Source of the DNA: Bacillota bacterium
GTDB lineage: Bacteria; Bacillota; Clostridia; Christensenellales; UMGS416
Assembly: GCA_023435705.1 (NCBI GenBank)
Contig: JAEYRH010000003.1
Location: forward strand, 1 to 64,000
DNA: 64,000 bases
Direction of reading: 5' to 3'
Under the pieces are notes generated by a model, which made no database searches, was not told where the DNA came from, and worked only from the letters and a program-made list of their open reading frames with translations. Of this stretch, positions 1-8,806 are shown one piece after another. Within the stretch, counting starts at the first letter, position 1. The number at the start of each line of letters is the position of its first letter. The position numbers and the translations under genes are program-made.

Positions 1-200
1 AGGCCAAGGGCACGGATGCCCCAAGCGAAGCTTCACCGGTGTACACCGCAGGTGTATACAGCCTGCATGGATGTAGGCGAGGTGAAGCGCACGCCCAGCC
101 GCAGGATGTGGCAAGCCAAGCACGCCGTATGCCTGAAGGGCATGGCCAGCTTGCATGATGCAAGCGAGGCGCTGCGCGGGACGTCGCCGGACTCCATGTG
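1..200 (+). ncRNA. candidate structured RNA, 5' end outside the window
   Basis: No convincing protein is encoded here, but the plus strand folds densely. There is a hairpin at 8-12/17-21 and a three-way junction closed by an 8-bp stem (30-37 with 81-88). That stem encloses a 9-bp hairpin (39-47 with 51-59, one G-U) and another hairpin at 61-67/72-78. Further hairpins lie at 129-133/139-143 and 149-155/159-165, the last a perfect 7-bp stem. An intrinsic terminator follows at once, so the segment looks like the 3' part of a stand-alone noncoding RNA. I cannot assign it to a known family, and the strand is inferred from the terminator. Confidence 0.5.
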
Positions 201-201
201 A

Positions 202-233
202 AACACCTCGTGTATACCACGAGGTGTTTTGCT
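202..233 (+). terminator. intrinsic terminator after the structured RNA
   Basis: An 11-bp perfect stem (202-212 with 218-228) with a TATAC loop is followed by TTTTGCTTTAT. It separates the upstream structured segment from the rhomboid gene. Confidence 0.8.
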
Positions 234-272
234 TTATAGTTAAGCACAACTGCATCGCGTAAAGTGTTTATA

Positions 273-301
273 TTGACAAAATATTTCTCGGATGATACGG
301 T
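273..301 (+). promoter_or_regulatory. candidate promoter of the rhomboid gene
   Basis: A perfect -35 TTGACA at 273-278 is followed 17 bases later by a poor -10, TACGGT, at 296-301. The gene starts about 28 bases downstream. Confidence 0.45.
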
Positions 302-328
302 TTGGATAATAAAACTCAGGAGACATCT

Positions 329-952
329 ATGAGCCTCTTCCCATTCGGTTACAAAAAGATGCGTTGGATCTTTGTGTTTATCGGAATCAATACAATTTTG
401 TTCGCTCTGTCCAGTGGTAATGCGGCAAGATGGGCAGATCTGGTGTTTTCATTCGTGCCTGTGTCGCTGGTGCTGACATCATTTTTGCATTTTGGGTTGA
501 GCCACTTTCTTTCAAACATGTATGCAACTTTTGTGTTTGGAGGAATTTTATGTAACAGCATGTCAGAAAGAAAAGCGAACGGACTAACTTTACCGATATT
601 GTTTATCATCGCAAGCGTCGTTACAGGGATTGTGCCCTTTTATCTGCAGCCCGATGCGTTCACTGCTGGTGCAAGCGGAACTGTGTATGCTTTGGAGGCA
701 TATGTGTTTGTGATGGCATTTGCCGGCGGGAGCGATCCTTTGTCTGTGAGCCTCAGGCGGCAAAGCAGATGGTTGATCATCAATGCAGTGATCGCAGTGT
801 TATGGTCATTCAATCCAAAGGTGTCACTGATCGGCCACTTCACCGGAGCAGTAGTTGGTGCAATCGTTGCGTTTATAGACCTGCAAAGGCGAAGGCGAAT
901 CAAAAAGCATAACGACAGCCAGAGGTTTAATGACCCAGTGCCTGATCGGTAG
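329..952 (+). CDS. rhomboid family intramembrane serine protease
   Basis: This 207-residue membrane protein has the rhomboid signature. A histidine- and asparagine-rich helix (HFGLSHFLSNMY) is followed by the catalytic serine motif GASG and, in a later helix, the GHFTG motif with the catalytic histidine. Rhomboids cleave membrane proteins within the bilayer; the substrate here is unknown. About six hydrophobic segments are visible, and the C-terminus is a short basic tail. I chose the ATG at 329 because AGGAGA lies five bases upstream; a TTG at 302 in the same frame has no such site. It is a single gene between two terminators. Confidence 0.85.
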   Translation: MSLFPFGYKKMRWIFVFIGINTILFALSSGNAARWADLVFSFVPVSLVLTSFLHFGLSHFLSNMYATFVFGGILCNSMSERKANGLTLPILFIIASVVTGIVPFYLQPDAFTAGASGTVYALEAYVFVMAFAGGSDPLSVSLRRQSRWLIINAVIAVLWSFNPKVSLIGHFTGAVVGAIVAFIDLQRRRRIKKHNDSQRFNDPVPDR

Positions 953-1000
953 ACATCCATAGATAAATCCCAATATGTGATGAGTGGCAACTTGCATGTA

Positions 1001-1028
1001 ACACCCTGAATTATACAGGGTGTTTTTC
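1001..1028 (+). terminator. intrinsic terminator of the rhomboid gene
   Basis: ACACCCTG (1001-1008) pairs with CAGGGTGT (1016-1023) over an AT-rich loop, followed by a T run. Confidence 0.85.
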
Positions 1029-1097
1029 TCTATCGAAACATCGTAGCCTGTTCATCTTGCAGCATTGTATTTTTGCTACATTTTTCCATGGTTGAAG

Positions 1098-1157
1098 TTT
1101 AACTCACAATTTACACACCATAAACACATCAATAACATTCAGAAACTAAACTATCAT
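1098..1157 (+). promoter_or_regulatory. Pho-box-like tandem repeats and -10 of pstS
   Basis: Four TTAACA-like hexamers are spaced one helical turn apart: TTTAAC at 1098, TTTACA at 1110, TAAACA at 1121 and ATAACA at 1132. PhoP/PhoB-type regulators of Bacillota bind direct repeats of TT(A/T/C)ACA with about 5-base spacers. A -10-like TATCAT lies at 1152-1157 with no good -35, as expected for an activated promoter. The match is by eye. Confidence 0.65.
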
Positions 1158-1184
1158 CAGAAATGAAATAAAGGATGGTTACAC

Positions 1185-2084
1185 ATGAACATGAAAAAGC
1201 TTTTGGCAATTGCCGCCGCAGTTGTGATGACCGCCACAGTCTTTATGACAGGCTGCGCCACAACCGCTCCCACCGTGGTGCCTACTCAGGCTTCAACCCA
1301 AGCCGCCACCGAACCCCTTTCAGGCAAATTGAACATCTCAGGCTCCACTTCGATGCTTGAGTTGGTGCAGGAGTTGGCATCCAAGTTCATGGATGTCAAC
1401 AACGGCGTCACCGTTGATGTGCAGGGCGGCGGCTCTGGCGTTGGCCTGCAAAATGTTTTAGACGGCCTGAGTGACATTGGCAACTCTTCCAGCACCCTCA
1501 AAGATTCCGATAACCAAAAGGGCCTGGTCGGTGTAGACATTGCCATGGATGGCGTGGCCGTGATCGTAAACCCCAAGAACACCCTGTCTGATCTGTCTGA
1601 AGAAAGCATCGTAAAGATCTTCAAGGGCGAGATCACCAACTGGAAGGACGTTGGCGGTGCCGATCATGCGATCACCGTGGTCAACCGCGAGGCTTCCTCC
1701 GGCACCCGCGAAGCCATGGGCAAGCTGTTCGGCCTGGTGGAAAAGGACGCTGTCGGCAAGACCATCGAGCTCTTCACTGAAAAGGCCATTGAGCAAAACA
1801 GCGGTGGCGGCGTGATCACCACGGTTGCCGGTGATGAGTTCGCAATCGGCTATGTCTCCATCGGGTCAGTCAAGGACAGCATCAAAGCTCTTGCAGTGGA
1901 TGGCATTGCGGCCAGCAAGGCCACAATTCTGGATGGCACCTACAAGTACTGGAGGCCCTTTGTGATGGCCACCAAGGGTGAAGCCAAGGGCCTGGCGAAA
2001 ACCTTCCTGGAATGGTGCATCAACGATCCCGCCGCGCAGGAGATTGTAAATCATAAGTTCATCGCAATCGCTGAGAAGAAATAA
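1185..2084 (+). CDS. pstS: phosphate ABC transporter substrate-binding lipoprotein PstS
   Basis: This protein captures inorganic phosphate outside the membrane and passes it to PstCA. A lipoprotein signal ends in lipobox MTGC (Cys24), followed by a Thr/Ala/Pro-rich linker. The mature part carries the PstS motifs SGSTSM, GGGSGVG and REASSGTREA, which line the phosphate site in this family. Length is 299 residues, normal for the Gram-positive form. AAGGATG precedes the ATG at 1185. It leads a pst-phoU operon, and the upstream Pho-like repeats suggest induction on phosphate starvation. Confidence 0.95.
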   Translation: MNMKKLLAIAAAVVMTATVFMTGCATTAPTVVPTQASTQAATEPLSGKLNISGSTSMLELVQELASKFMDVNNGVTVDVQGGGSGVGLQNVLDGLSDIGNSSSTLKDSDNQKGLVGVDIAMDGVAVIVNPKNTLSDLSEESIVKIFKGEITNWKDVGGADHAITVVNREASSGTREAMGKLFGLVEKDAVGKTIELFTEKAIEQNSGGGVITTVAGDEFAIGYVSIGSVKDSIKALAVDGIAASKATILDGTYKYWRPFVMATKGEAKGLAKTFLEWCINDPAAQEIVNHKFIAIAEKK

Positions 2085-2095
2085 ATCCACCGCAG

Positions 2096-2129
2096 GCGAT
2101 CCCCGAGGGCCGTCTGCCTTAGGGATCGC
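2096..2129 (+). promoter_or_regulatory. intercistronic stem-loop between pstS and pstC
   Basis: GCGATCCC (2096-2103) pairs perfectly with GGGATCGC (2122-2129), with a GC-rich interior and no T run. Such a structure could protect the pstS mRNA end or cause partial termination, so that PstS exceeds the permease. The role is inferred. Confidence 0.6.
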
Positions 2130-2151
2130 ATTGTTGATTTGAGGTGCTGAC

Positions 2152-3057
2152 ATGGTCATGGATTCCAAACTCTCGTCAAAACTGACGAAACGGAAAATCG
2201 TGGCGCGGCCTATCCAAAAGGCGATTGAGACCTTCTTTTTGGTCTGCGCTTTGGTTTCCATCGCGGCAATCGCCACGATGACAATCTATATCATCGTATC
2301 CGGCACGCCGGCGATCTTCAAGATCGGGCCGCTGGAGTTCCTGTTCGGTCCGAAGTGGAAACCGGCAGAGGATAAATTTGGTATCCTGCCGATGATCGTC
2401 ACGTCACTCACAGCCACATTCCTCTCGGTGGCCGTTGGGTCGTTGGTGGGCATTCTCACAGCAATATTCTTGACTGAGCTTGCGCCAAAGTGGCTCTCCA
2501 ATATTGTGAAGCCGTGCGTGGAGCTGCTGGCCGGCATCCCTTCGGTCGTCTTTGGTTATTTCGGCATGATGATCATTGTGCCATTAATTGCCAGGCTTTC
2601 CGATGGCCCCGGCTTCAGCTTGCTGGCTGTCATCATTATCCTGTCCGTCATGATACTCCCCACGATCATCAGCATCTCACAATCGGCTCTGCGGGCTGTG
2701 CCCAAGACTTACAAGGAGGGCAGCATGGCGCTGGGCGCGTCGCACATCCAGACGATTTTCAAAACCATTCTGCCGGCGGCCCGCTCGGGCATACTGGCGG
2801 CGGTGATGTTGGGCATTGGCCGCGCGGTGGGCGAAACGATGGCCGTGATCATGGTTGCCGGCAATATCCCGCAGATCCCCACATCGCTGCTCGATCCGGT
2901 GCGCACACTCACAATCAACATCGCATTTGAGATGAGCTATGCCAAGGACTTGCACCGCGAAGCACTGTTTGCCACCGGCGTGGTGCTGTTTGTGATCATT
3001 ATGGTGGTGAACATCATTGTCAACAGTGTCCTGAGGAAGCGGGAGGTGCAGCCATGA
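2152..3057 (+). CDS. pstC: phosphate ABC transporter permease PstC
   Basis: PstC forms the phosphate channel with PstA. The 301-residue protein has about six membrane helices and the binding-protein-dependent permease region with the EAA-type loop (ALGASHIQTIFKTILPAARSG), which contacts PstB. GAGGTG five bases before the ATG supports this start; an ATG six bases later is possible. Its stop overlaps the pstA start by four bases, so the two are translationally coupled. Confidence 0.95.
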   Translation: MVMDSKLSSKLTKRKIVARPIQKAIETFFLVCALVSIAAIATMTIYIIVSGTPAIFKIGPLEFLFGPKWKPAEDKFGILPMIVTSLTATFLSVAVGSLVGILTAIFLTELAPKWLSNIVKPCVELLAGIPSVVFGYFGMMIIVPLIARLSDGPGFSLLAVIIILSVMILPTIISISQSALRAVPKTYKEGSMALGASHIQTIFKTILPAARSGILAAVMLGIGRAVGETMAVIMVAGNIPQIPTSLLDPVRTLTINIAFEMSYAKDLHREALFATGVVLFVIIMVVNIIVNSVLRKREVQP

Positions 3058-3908
3058 CCATGCGGCGAAAGCTACAAGATGGATCAGCAAAGGTGCTTAT
3101 ATATCTCAGTGCGTTCGTCACCACGGCTGCGTTGGTGTCGCTGATCGTCTACATCATGGTCAAGGGCATTCCGAACATTACGTGGGAATTCCTGACAGGG
3201 CCCTACGTACCAGGCAATGATGACAAGGCTGGCATTTTCAATATGGTTGTGAGCACGGTCTATATCATTGGCCTCACACTGTTGATTGCCGCGCCTATTG
3301 GGGTTTGCGCAGCAATTTATCTGGTGGAATATGCGCGGCCCGGCAAGCTGGTAAGCCTGATCCGGTTCACAACCGAAAGCCTTGCCGGTATTCCGTCAAT
3401 CATCTTCGGTTTGTTTGGATTCACATTCTTCGGCATGCTGCTGGGTCTTAAATGGTCGCTTCTCACAGGCGCACTCACCTTGAGCCTCACGGTGCTGCCC
3501 ACGATCATCCGAGCTACTGAGGAGGCGATCAAGGCTGTGCCGGAATCATTCCGTGAAGGCAGTCTGGCTTTAGGCGCATCCAAGCTCTACACACTGTTTC
3601 GTATTGTGCTGCCATCGGCCTTTCCAGGCATCCTGACGTCGTTGATCCTGTCGATTGGCCGTGTTGTGGGAGAGACGGCGGCGGTGATTTTTACAGCTGG
3701 CATCGTGTACCGCCTGCCTAAGAGTATCATGGACTCAGGCCGCACGCTGGCCGTGCATTTGTATGCGCTGGCGACGGAAGGCTCCGGGCAAGCGCAAGTT
3801 GCCCAAAGCGACGCTACGGCGGCGGTTTTGGTAATTCTCGTACTGCTCATCAATCTGGTGGCAAACCACCTGGGCAGGAAATTCAGTAAAAAGGTCGAAG
3901 GGGATTGA
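3054..3908 (+). CDS. pstA: phosphate ABC transporter permease PstA
   Basis: Second membrane subunit of the phosphate channel, 284 residues. It shows about six hydrophobic segments and the coupling loop LALGASKLYTLFRIVLPSA. It starts at an ATG inside the pstC stop (ATGA) behind GGAGGTG and ends four bases before pstB. Confidence 0.95.
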   Translation: MTMRRKLQDGSAKVLIYLSAFVTTAALVSLIVYIMVKGIPNITWEFLTGPYVPGNDDKAGIFNMVVSTVYIIGLTLLIAAPIGVCAAIYLVEYARPGKLVSLIRFTTESLAGIPSIIFGLFGFTFFGMLLGLKWSLLTGALTLSLTVLPTIIRATEEAIKAVPESFREGSLALGASKLYTLFRIVLPSAFPGILTSLILSIGRVVGETAAVIFTAGIVYRLPKSIMDSGRTLAVHLYALATEGSGQAQVAQSDATAAVLVILVLLINLVANHLGRKFSKKVEGD

Positions 3909-3912
3909 TGAT

Positions 3913-4671
3913 ATGGAATCTACCGTGCTTCGGATTAAGGATATGAACCTGCATTATGGCGCGCTGCATGCTGTGAAGAATGTGAACATGGAGATCAACC
4001 GGAAGTATGTGACCGCGTTGATCGGCCCGTCGGGCTGCGGCAAGTCATCATTTCTGAAAACATTGAACCGTATGAATGACCTGGTGCCAGGAGCCCGTGT
4101 GGAGGGGCTTATCGAACTGGACGGGGAAGACATTTATCAAAACGGCTATGATATTGTGGCCCTGCGCAAGCGGGTGGGTATGGTCTTTCAGAAACCAAAC
4201 CCCTTCCCAATGAGCATTTATGACAACATCGCCTATGGCCCCAGGGTGCATGGCATCCGAAACCGCAAGGTGCTTGATGAGATTGTGGAAAAAAGCCTGA
4301 AAAGCGCCGTGCTCTGGGATGAGGTAAAAGACCGCTTGAAGCAGAATGCCCTGGGCCTTTCCGGTGGTCAGCAGCAGCGCCTGTGCATCGCCCGCACATT
4401 GGCCGTGGAGCCGGAAGTGATCCTGATGGACGAGCCCACCAGCGCGCTGGACCCAATCTCCACTCTGAAGATCGAGGACCTGATGGAGGAACTCAAGAAG
4501 GAATACACGATCATCATCGTGACCCACAACATGCAGCAGGCCGCCCGTATCTCTGACAGCACGGCGTTCTTCCTGCATGGTGAGGTCGTGGAATACAACA
4601 AGACCTCGGTGGTCTTCCAGACACCGTCTGATAAAAGAACCGAGGATTACATCACCGGCAGATTCGGCTGA
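3913..4671 (+). CDS. pstB: phosphate ABC transporter ATPase PstB
   Basis: The 252-residue ATPase powers phosphate import. Walker A (GPSGCGKSS) is at residues 38-46, followed by the Q-loop (VFQKPNPFPMS), the signature LSGGQQQR, Walker B (VILMDEPTSALD) and the switch histidine in THNMQQA. All key residues are intact. It sits in tight order after pstA and 15 bases before phoU. Confidence 0.97.
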   Translation: MESTVLRIKDMNLHYGALHAVKNVNMEINRKYVTALIGPSGCGKSSFLKTLNRMNDLVPGARVEGLIELDGEDIYQNGYDIVALRKRVGMVFQKPNPFPMSIYDNIAYGPRVHGIRNRKVLDEIVEKSLKSAVLWDEVKDRLKQNALGLSGGQQQRLCIARTLAVEPEVILMDEPTSALDPISTLKIEDLMEELKKEYTIIIVTHNMQQAARISDSTAFFLHGEVVEYNKTSVVFQTPSDKRTEDYITGRFG

Positions 4672-4686
4672 GACGGAGGGATTATT

Positions 4687-5352
4687 ATGACTAACCGGCA
4701 TGTATTTGACGAGAAGCTTACTGAACTCAGGGATCTGTTGCTGGAAATGGCAACCGGCACCGAGGCCAGTATTGACATGGCGATGACGGCCCTGAAAAAC
4801 CGTGATATGGACCTGGCGCGAAAGGTGATCGACGGAGATGACGTGATCGATGCGCTGGAACAACGAATTGAAACTTTATGTCTGGAGCTGATTGCCCGAC
4901 AGCAGCCCATTGCGGCAGATCTGCGGCTCATCAGCATGGTGCTGAAAATGATTACCGACATCGAGCGCATCGCCGACCACTCAACTGATATCTCTGAAAT
5001 CACGCTGAGGCTTGGGCAGGAGGAACCGATCAAGCCGCTGGTGGATATTCCAAAGATGGCAGAGGTGGCCCGGGAAATGGTGCATCACGCCATTCATGCA
5101 TTTGTAAACAATGACATGGAGCTGGCTGTGGAAGTGTGCCGCCGGGACGATGAGGTGGATAATCTGTTTGAAAAGATCATCCTGGACCTCTCCACGATGA
5201 TGAAAGCTGATCCGGCTGTGGTGGATAGGGCTATAGACCTGATCCTGATCGCCAAATACCTGGAGCGTGTGGGTGACCACGCCACCAACATCGGTGAGTG
5301 GGTTGCTTTCAACATTAGCGGCAAACACACCCACCTCACACACTTTAAGTGA
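4687..5352 (+). CDS. phoU: phosphate signalling regulator PhoU
   Basis: This 221-residue all-helical protein has two PhoU repeats, with the metal-binding type motifs ADLRLISMVLKMITDIERIADH and AKYLERVGDHATNIGEW. PhoU links the Pst transporter to the Pho two-component system and restrains phosphate uptake. GGAGGG precedes the ATG. It is the last intact gene of the pst operon; a broken response-regulator fragment follows. Confidence 0.93.
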   Translation: MTNRHVFDEKLTELRDLLLEMATGTEASIDMAMTALKNRDMDLARKVIDGDDVIDALEQRIETLCLELIARQQPIAADLRLISMVLKMITDIERIADHSTDISEITLRLGQEEPIKPLVDIPKMAEVAREMVHHAIHAFVNNDMELAVEVCRRDDEVDNLFEKIILDLSTMMKADPAVVDRAIDLILIAKYLERVGDHATNIGEWVAFNISGKHTHLTHFK

Positions 5353-5373
5353 GCTCTCAGGTGGACAAAATGC

Positions 5374-5558
5374 GTGAAAGGCGCTGATCGCAATGATGGA
5401 AGAAGAGCCCAATATCTGCGGGCTCCTGATCTGCTGTGTTATTTAATGGAGAATAAAGGCCGTGTTTATACCCGTGAGCAATTGCTTGACCGGGTATGGG
5501 GCTACGACTACATCGGTGAAACACGCACAGTGGATGTGCATATCCGCCACCTGAGCCA
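5374..5558 (+). pseudogene. fragment of an OmpR/PhoB-type response regulator (DNA-binding domain only)
   Basis: Translation in this frame gives part of a winged-helix domain: LLCYLMENKGRVYTREQLLD, then RVWGYDYIGETRTVDVHIRHL. That is the recognition region of PhoB/PhoP-like regulators. The receiver domain and linker are missing, and similarity stops just before the usual RRKLG end, after which the frame continues to 5625 with unrelated residues. Its place right after phoU, where phoP/phoB-type genes often sit, suggests decay of a local Pho regulator. It differs from the intact regulator at 50413-51096, so it is not a recent copy of that gene. Confidence 0.75.
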
Positions 5559-5683
5559 TTCCGATATCCATCGGGCATACCCAATAGATATGAAAATTGT
5601 GCAATTGATGATGATCATATCATAAGCGTGCTTCCCATGATGTGAAATATAATGTCGTTGTAATTCCATCTTGGGGGGGACCA

Positions 5684-8002
5684 ATGAAGTTTACAGACGG
5701 ACAGTGGCTCATCCGTGAAGGGTTCAGCATCCATAGCCCAGCCAAGGTGCGCAGCCTTGCAGTGAGTGGTGAAAAGATCACTGTTTTTGCACCGGACCGC
5801 CAGATCCTCCATCGGGGGGATACACTGGGTGGCCCTTTGCTTACCATCACTTACAGCTCCCCGATGCCCGATGTGATTCGTGTGCGCGCTGAGCACTTCA
5901 AGGGCAGGAGGAAGCAGGGCCCGGAGTTCAGACTGAATCTTGGGAACCCTCCAGTGCATATTCGGCAGGATAAAACCAGTGCCGCATTGACGAGCGGTGG
6001 TTTGTCCGTCACCATCAAAACCGGTGACGATTGGGCTGTGAGCTTTGCCCGGCGGGGGATGCCGCTCACAGCCAGTGGCCCCAAGGCCATGGCCTGGATC
6101 AGAGATGGCAGTGGCCAAACGTGGATGCGGGAGCAATTGGACCTGGACATTGGGGAATGCGTTTACGGTCTGGGTGAGCGGTTCACAGCGTTTGTGAAAA
6201 ATGGCCAGTCTGTGGATGTGTGGAATCGGGATGGCGGCACCAGCACCGAGCAGGCTTATAAAAACATACCTTTCTATCTGACCAACCGTGGCTATGGAGT
6301 GCTTGTGAACCACGCCGGTCTGGTCAGCTTCGAGATCGCGTCGGAGCATGTTTCCAAGGCTCAGTTCAGTGTGGAGGGCGAGTGCCTGGAGTATTTCATC
6401 ATCGGTGGCGACAGCCTGAAGGATGTGCTCCGTAATTACTGCGCGCTCACCGGCAGGCCGGCCCTGCCTCCGGCGTGGTCCTTCGGCCTTTGGCTTTCCA
6501 CCTCGTTCACAACCGATTATGATGAGGGCACCGTGACTCGGTTTATCAGTGGCATGGAGGAGCGCGGCATCCCGCTGCATGTGTTCCATTTTGACTGCTT
6601 CTGGATGAAGGAATACCAGTGGTGTGACTTTGTGTGGGATTGTGACGTCTTCCCCGATCCGGTGGGTTTGATCGCCCGCCTGAAGCAAAAGGGGTTGAAG
6701 GTCTGTGTGTGGCTCAACCCCTATATCGGCCAGAAATCTCCTCTTTTTAATGAGGGGATGGAAAAGGGCTTCCTCGCCCATGACTGTGAGGGTAATGTTT
6801 GGCAATGGGATATGTGGCAGCCGGGCCTGGCGTTGGTGGACTTCACCAGTCCGGAAGCCACTGCGTGGTATCAGAGCAAGCTGAAGGCGCTGTTGGATAT
6901 GGGGGTTGACAGTTTTAAAACTGATTTTGGTGAGCGTATCCCAACCGATGTGCGTTGGCATGACGGCAGTGATCCGAAAAGGATGCACAATTTCTACTCC
7001 TACCTGTTTAACAAAGCGGTGTTTGATTTGCTGGAGCAGGAGAGGGGCCATGGTGAGGCGGTGTTGTTTGCCCGCTCGGCCACTGTGGGTGGCCAGCAGT
7101 TCCCGGTGCACTGGGGTGGAGACAACACCGCCACATATCCAAGCATGGCCGAAAGCCTGCGGGGTGGGTTGTCACTGGGTTTGTGCGGGTTTGGCTTCTG
7201 GGCTCATGACATCGGCGGGTTTGAAGCCACCGCGTCAGCGGACCTTTACAAACGCTGGGCAGCGTTTGGATTGCTCTCCTCCCACAGCCGGCTGCACGGC
7301 AGCACCACCTATCGTGTGCCGTGGTTGTTTGATGATGAGGCAGTGGAGGTGCTCCGGCATTTCACAAGTTTGAAGTGCAGCCTGATGCCCTATTTGTTTG
7401 CGATGGCCTGCGAAACCTCCGGGGAGGGTATCCCAATGATGCGGGCAATGGTGCTGGAATTCTGCGGTGACCCTGCCTGCAGCTTTTTAGACCGGCAATA
7501 CATGCTTGGCAGCAACTTGCTGGTTGCTCCGGTCTTTGATCAATCGGGCATTGTGGAGTATTACCTGCCTGAAGGCGTATGGACCAATTTCCTATCCGGC
7601 CGGAAAGTTGCCGGAGGCCGGTGGGTTCGCGAGGACCATGGCTATATGAGCTTGCCGCTGATGGCCCGGCCCAACTCCATTGTGGCGGTGGGGCAGAGTA
7701 GCACTGAGGTGGATTATGACTTTGCAGCCGGGGTGGCATTGCACCTGTTTGAGTTGTGTGATGGTGCGGTGGCAAAGGCGATTGTTCGGAACAAGAATGC
7801 CGGGGTGGAGCTGGATGCAGTTGCAACCCGTGCCGGTGATGCCATCACAGTGAATGCATCAGGCACCGGGAAACCATACACACTGGTGCTGCGCGGCGTT
7901 GAGAGGATCAAAGGCGCGCAGGGCGCCTCTTTTGCAGCCAGCCCGCAAGGTGTGGCGATTGCGCCGGAGCGCTTCACCGGCAGTTTCATGATTCAACTGT
8001 AA
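5684..8002 (+). CDS. yicI: alpha-xylosidase, glycoside hydrolase family 31
   Basis: This 772-residue protein matches the YicI type of GH31, which releases xylose from the non-reducing end of isoprimeverose and xyloglucan oligosaccharides. The nucleophile is Asp414 in KTDFGERIP and the acid/base is Asp480 in HWGGDNTATY. The N-terminal beta domain and the family stretch GLGERFTAFVKNGQ are present. There is no signal peptide, so it acts in the cytoplasm on imported oligosaccharides. The ATG at 5684 follows a strong GGGGGGGA site; an in-frame GTG at 5642 lacks one. No sugar transporter is adjacent. Exact substrate is inferred from the family. Confidence 0.9.
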   Translation: MKFTDGQWLIREGFSIHSPAKVRSLAVSGEKITVFAPDRQILHRGDTLGGPLLTITYSSPMPDVIRVRAEHFKGRRKQGPEFRLNLGNPPVHIRQDKTSAALTSGGLSVTIKTGDDWAVSFARRGMPLTASGPKAMAWIRDGSGQTWMREQLDLDIGECVYGLGERFTAFVKNGQSVDVWNRDGGTSTEQAYKNIPFYLTNRGYGVLVNHAGLVSFEIASEHVSKAQFSVEGECLEYFIIGGDSLKDVLRNYCALTGRPALPPAWSFGLWLSTSFTTDYDEGTVTRFISGMEERGIPLHVFHFDCFWMKEYQWCDFVWDCDVFPDPVGLIARLKQKGLKVCVWLNPYIGQKSPLFNEGMEKGFLAHDCEGNVWQWDMWQPGLALVDFTSPEATAWYQSKLKALLDMGVDSFKTDFGERIPTDVRWHDGSDPKRMHNFYSYLFNKAVFDLLEQERGHGEAVLFARSATVGGQQFPVHWGGDNTATYPSMAESLRGGLSLGLCGFGFWAHDIGGFEATASADLYKRWAAFGLLSSHSRLHGSTTYRVPWLFDDEAVEVLRHFTSLKCSLMPYLFAMACETSGEGIPMMRAMVLEFCGDPACSFLDRQYMLGSNLLVAPVFDQSGIVEYYLPEGVWTNFLSGRKVAGGRWVREDHGYMSLPLMARPNSIVAVGQSSTEVDYDFAAGVALHLFELCDGAVAKAIVRNKNAGVELDAVATRAGDAITVNASGTGKPYTLVLRGVERIKGAQGASFAASPQGVAIAPERFTGSFMIQL

Positions 8003-8020
8003 GGGTTATTTTAAAGCGAA

Positions 8021-8047
8021 AGGTGAGCCATTCGGCTCGCCTTTTTT
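8021..8047 (+). terminator. intrinsic terminator of the GH31 gene
   Basis: AGGTGAGCC (8021-8029) pairs with GGCTCGCCT (8034-8042, one G-U) over an ATTC loop, followed by a T run. Confidence 0.85.
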
Positions 8048-8068
8048 GTGATGTAAATTGCACTACCT

Positions 8069-8806
8069 TCACCTTGACAGTGCCAGCTGCCCCTCCAAGC
8101 TCTCCAGAAAGGTGCGGGTGGAGGTAATCCGCTCCCGGGCAATACGCCGGGATTCATCGAAATAGAAGAAATCGGCTCGATATGCCTGTGGCTTGCGCTC
8201 CAACAACAGCGGTGCAAAATCCCGAATCGTCACCGAACCGGCTGTGAAACGGTTGCTGTGCTCCAGACCGCCCAGAAAATCAACCGAGGTGTGGCAGAGC
8301 ACAAAATTTAGCATGTCTGCGGCGCCCAGCCGGGCCAGACGGTCAGCATCCCACAAGATGCGGGCTTCGTGGTATTTGTCCGGGATATCCATTTCTACAT
8401 GGCTGTGCCACTTGATCGCCGTGCACACATCCTGAATCTTACTGTCGGGGAAGCGGATAAACTTCAGGTAATCATGAGCCCATTGTGCGCCACGGTCGGC
8501 ATGCTGTTCGCCGTTGAATTGCGGCTGAAATCTGTCATGGGCCCACACGGCTGCCAACAGCACATCCAGGTCGCCGCGCTCAATGGCGTGGAGGTGCAGG
8601 GCGTCGCGCTCAACCAGCTTGATGTGTTCCAGTCTGTAGTTGTAGTAAGGAGGCAGGTCTTCCCGGAATGGTGGCCAGTATTCCGTCGCTTTTTCATCGG
8701 TGACGCCTGACATGTGGCTCCGGAGGGTGTTCAGCCACGGCCGCTCGGCATGCCGGGGCCTTTCACGCTCTCGAGGCTGTGTCAGTCTATCTGGCAGGTT
8801 GGCCAT
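8069..8806 (-). CDS. HD-domain phosphohydrolase family protein
   Basis: The 245-residue protein carries HD-superfamily metal-binding residues in order: His in YRLEHIKLVERDA, the HD pair in AAVWAHDRFQ, a later His in IKWHSHVEM and Asp in LWDADRLARLGA. Members hydrolyse phosphate esters of nucleotides or signalling nucleotides; the substrate is not evident. It is soluble with a charged N-terminus. It is a single minus gene after the GH31 gene. The 146 bases upstream are very AT-rich and hold its promoter region, though I could not settle on one -10/-35 pair. Confidence 0.75.
   Translation of the reverse strand: MANLPDRLTQPRERERPRHAERPWLNTLRSHMSGVTDEKATEYWPPFREDLPPYYNYRLEHIKLVERDALHLHAIERGDLDVLLAAVWAHDRFQPQFNGEQHADRGAQWAHDYLKFIRFPDSKIQDVCTAIKWHSHVEMDIPDKYHEARILWDADRLARLGAADMLNFVLCHTSVDFLGGLEHSNRFTAGSVTIRDFAPLLLERKPQAYRADFFYFDESRRIARERITSTRTFLESLEGQLALSR

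Noticed and set aside
16..201. 61-codon plus-strand ORF
   Set aside because: Composition follows hairpin arms rather than protein; treated as part of the structured RNA.
5615..7111. 498-codon minus-strand ORF
   Set aside because: Antisense to the GH31 gene with its catalytic residues; no family features.
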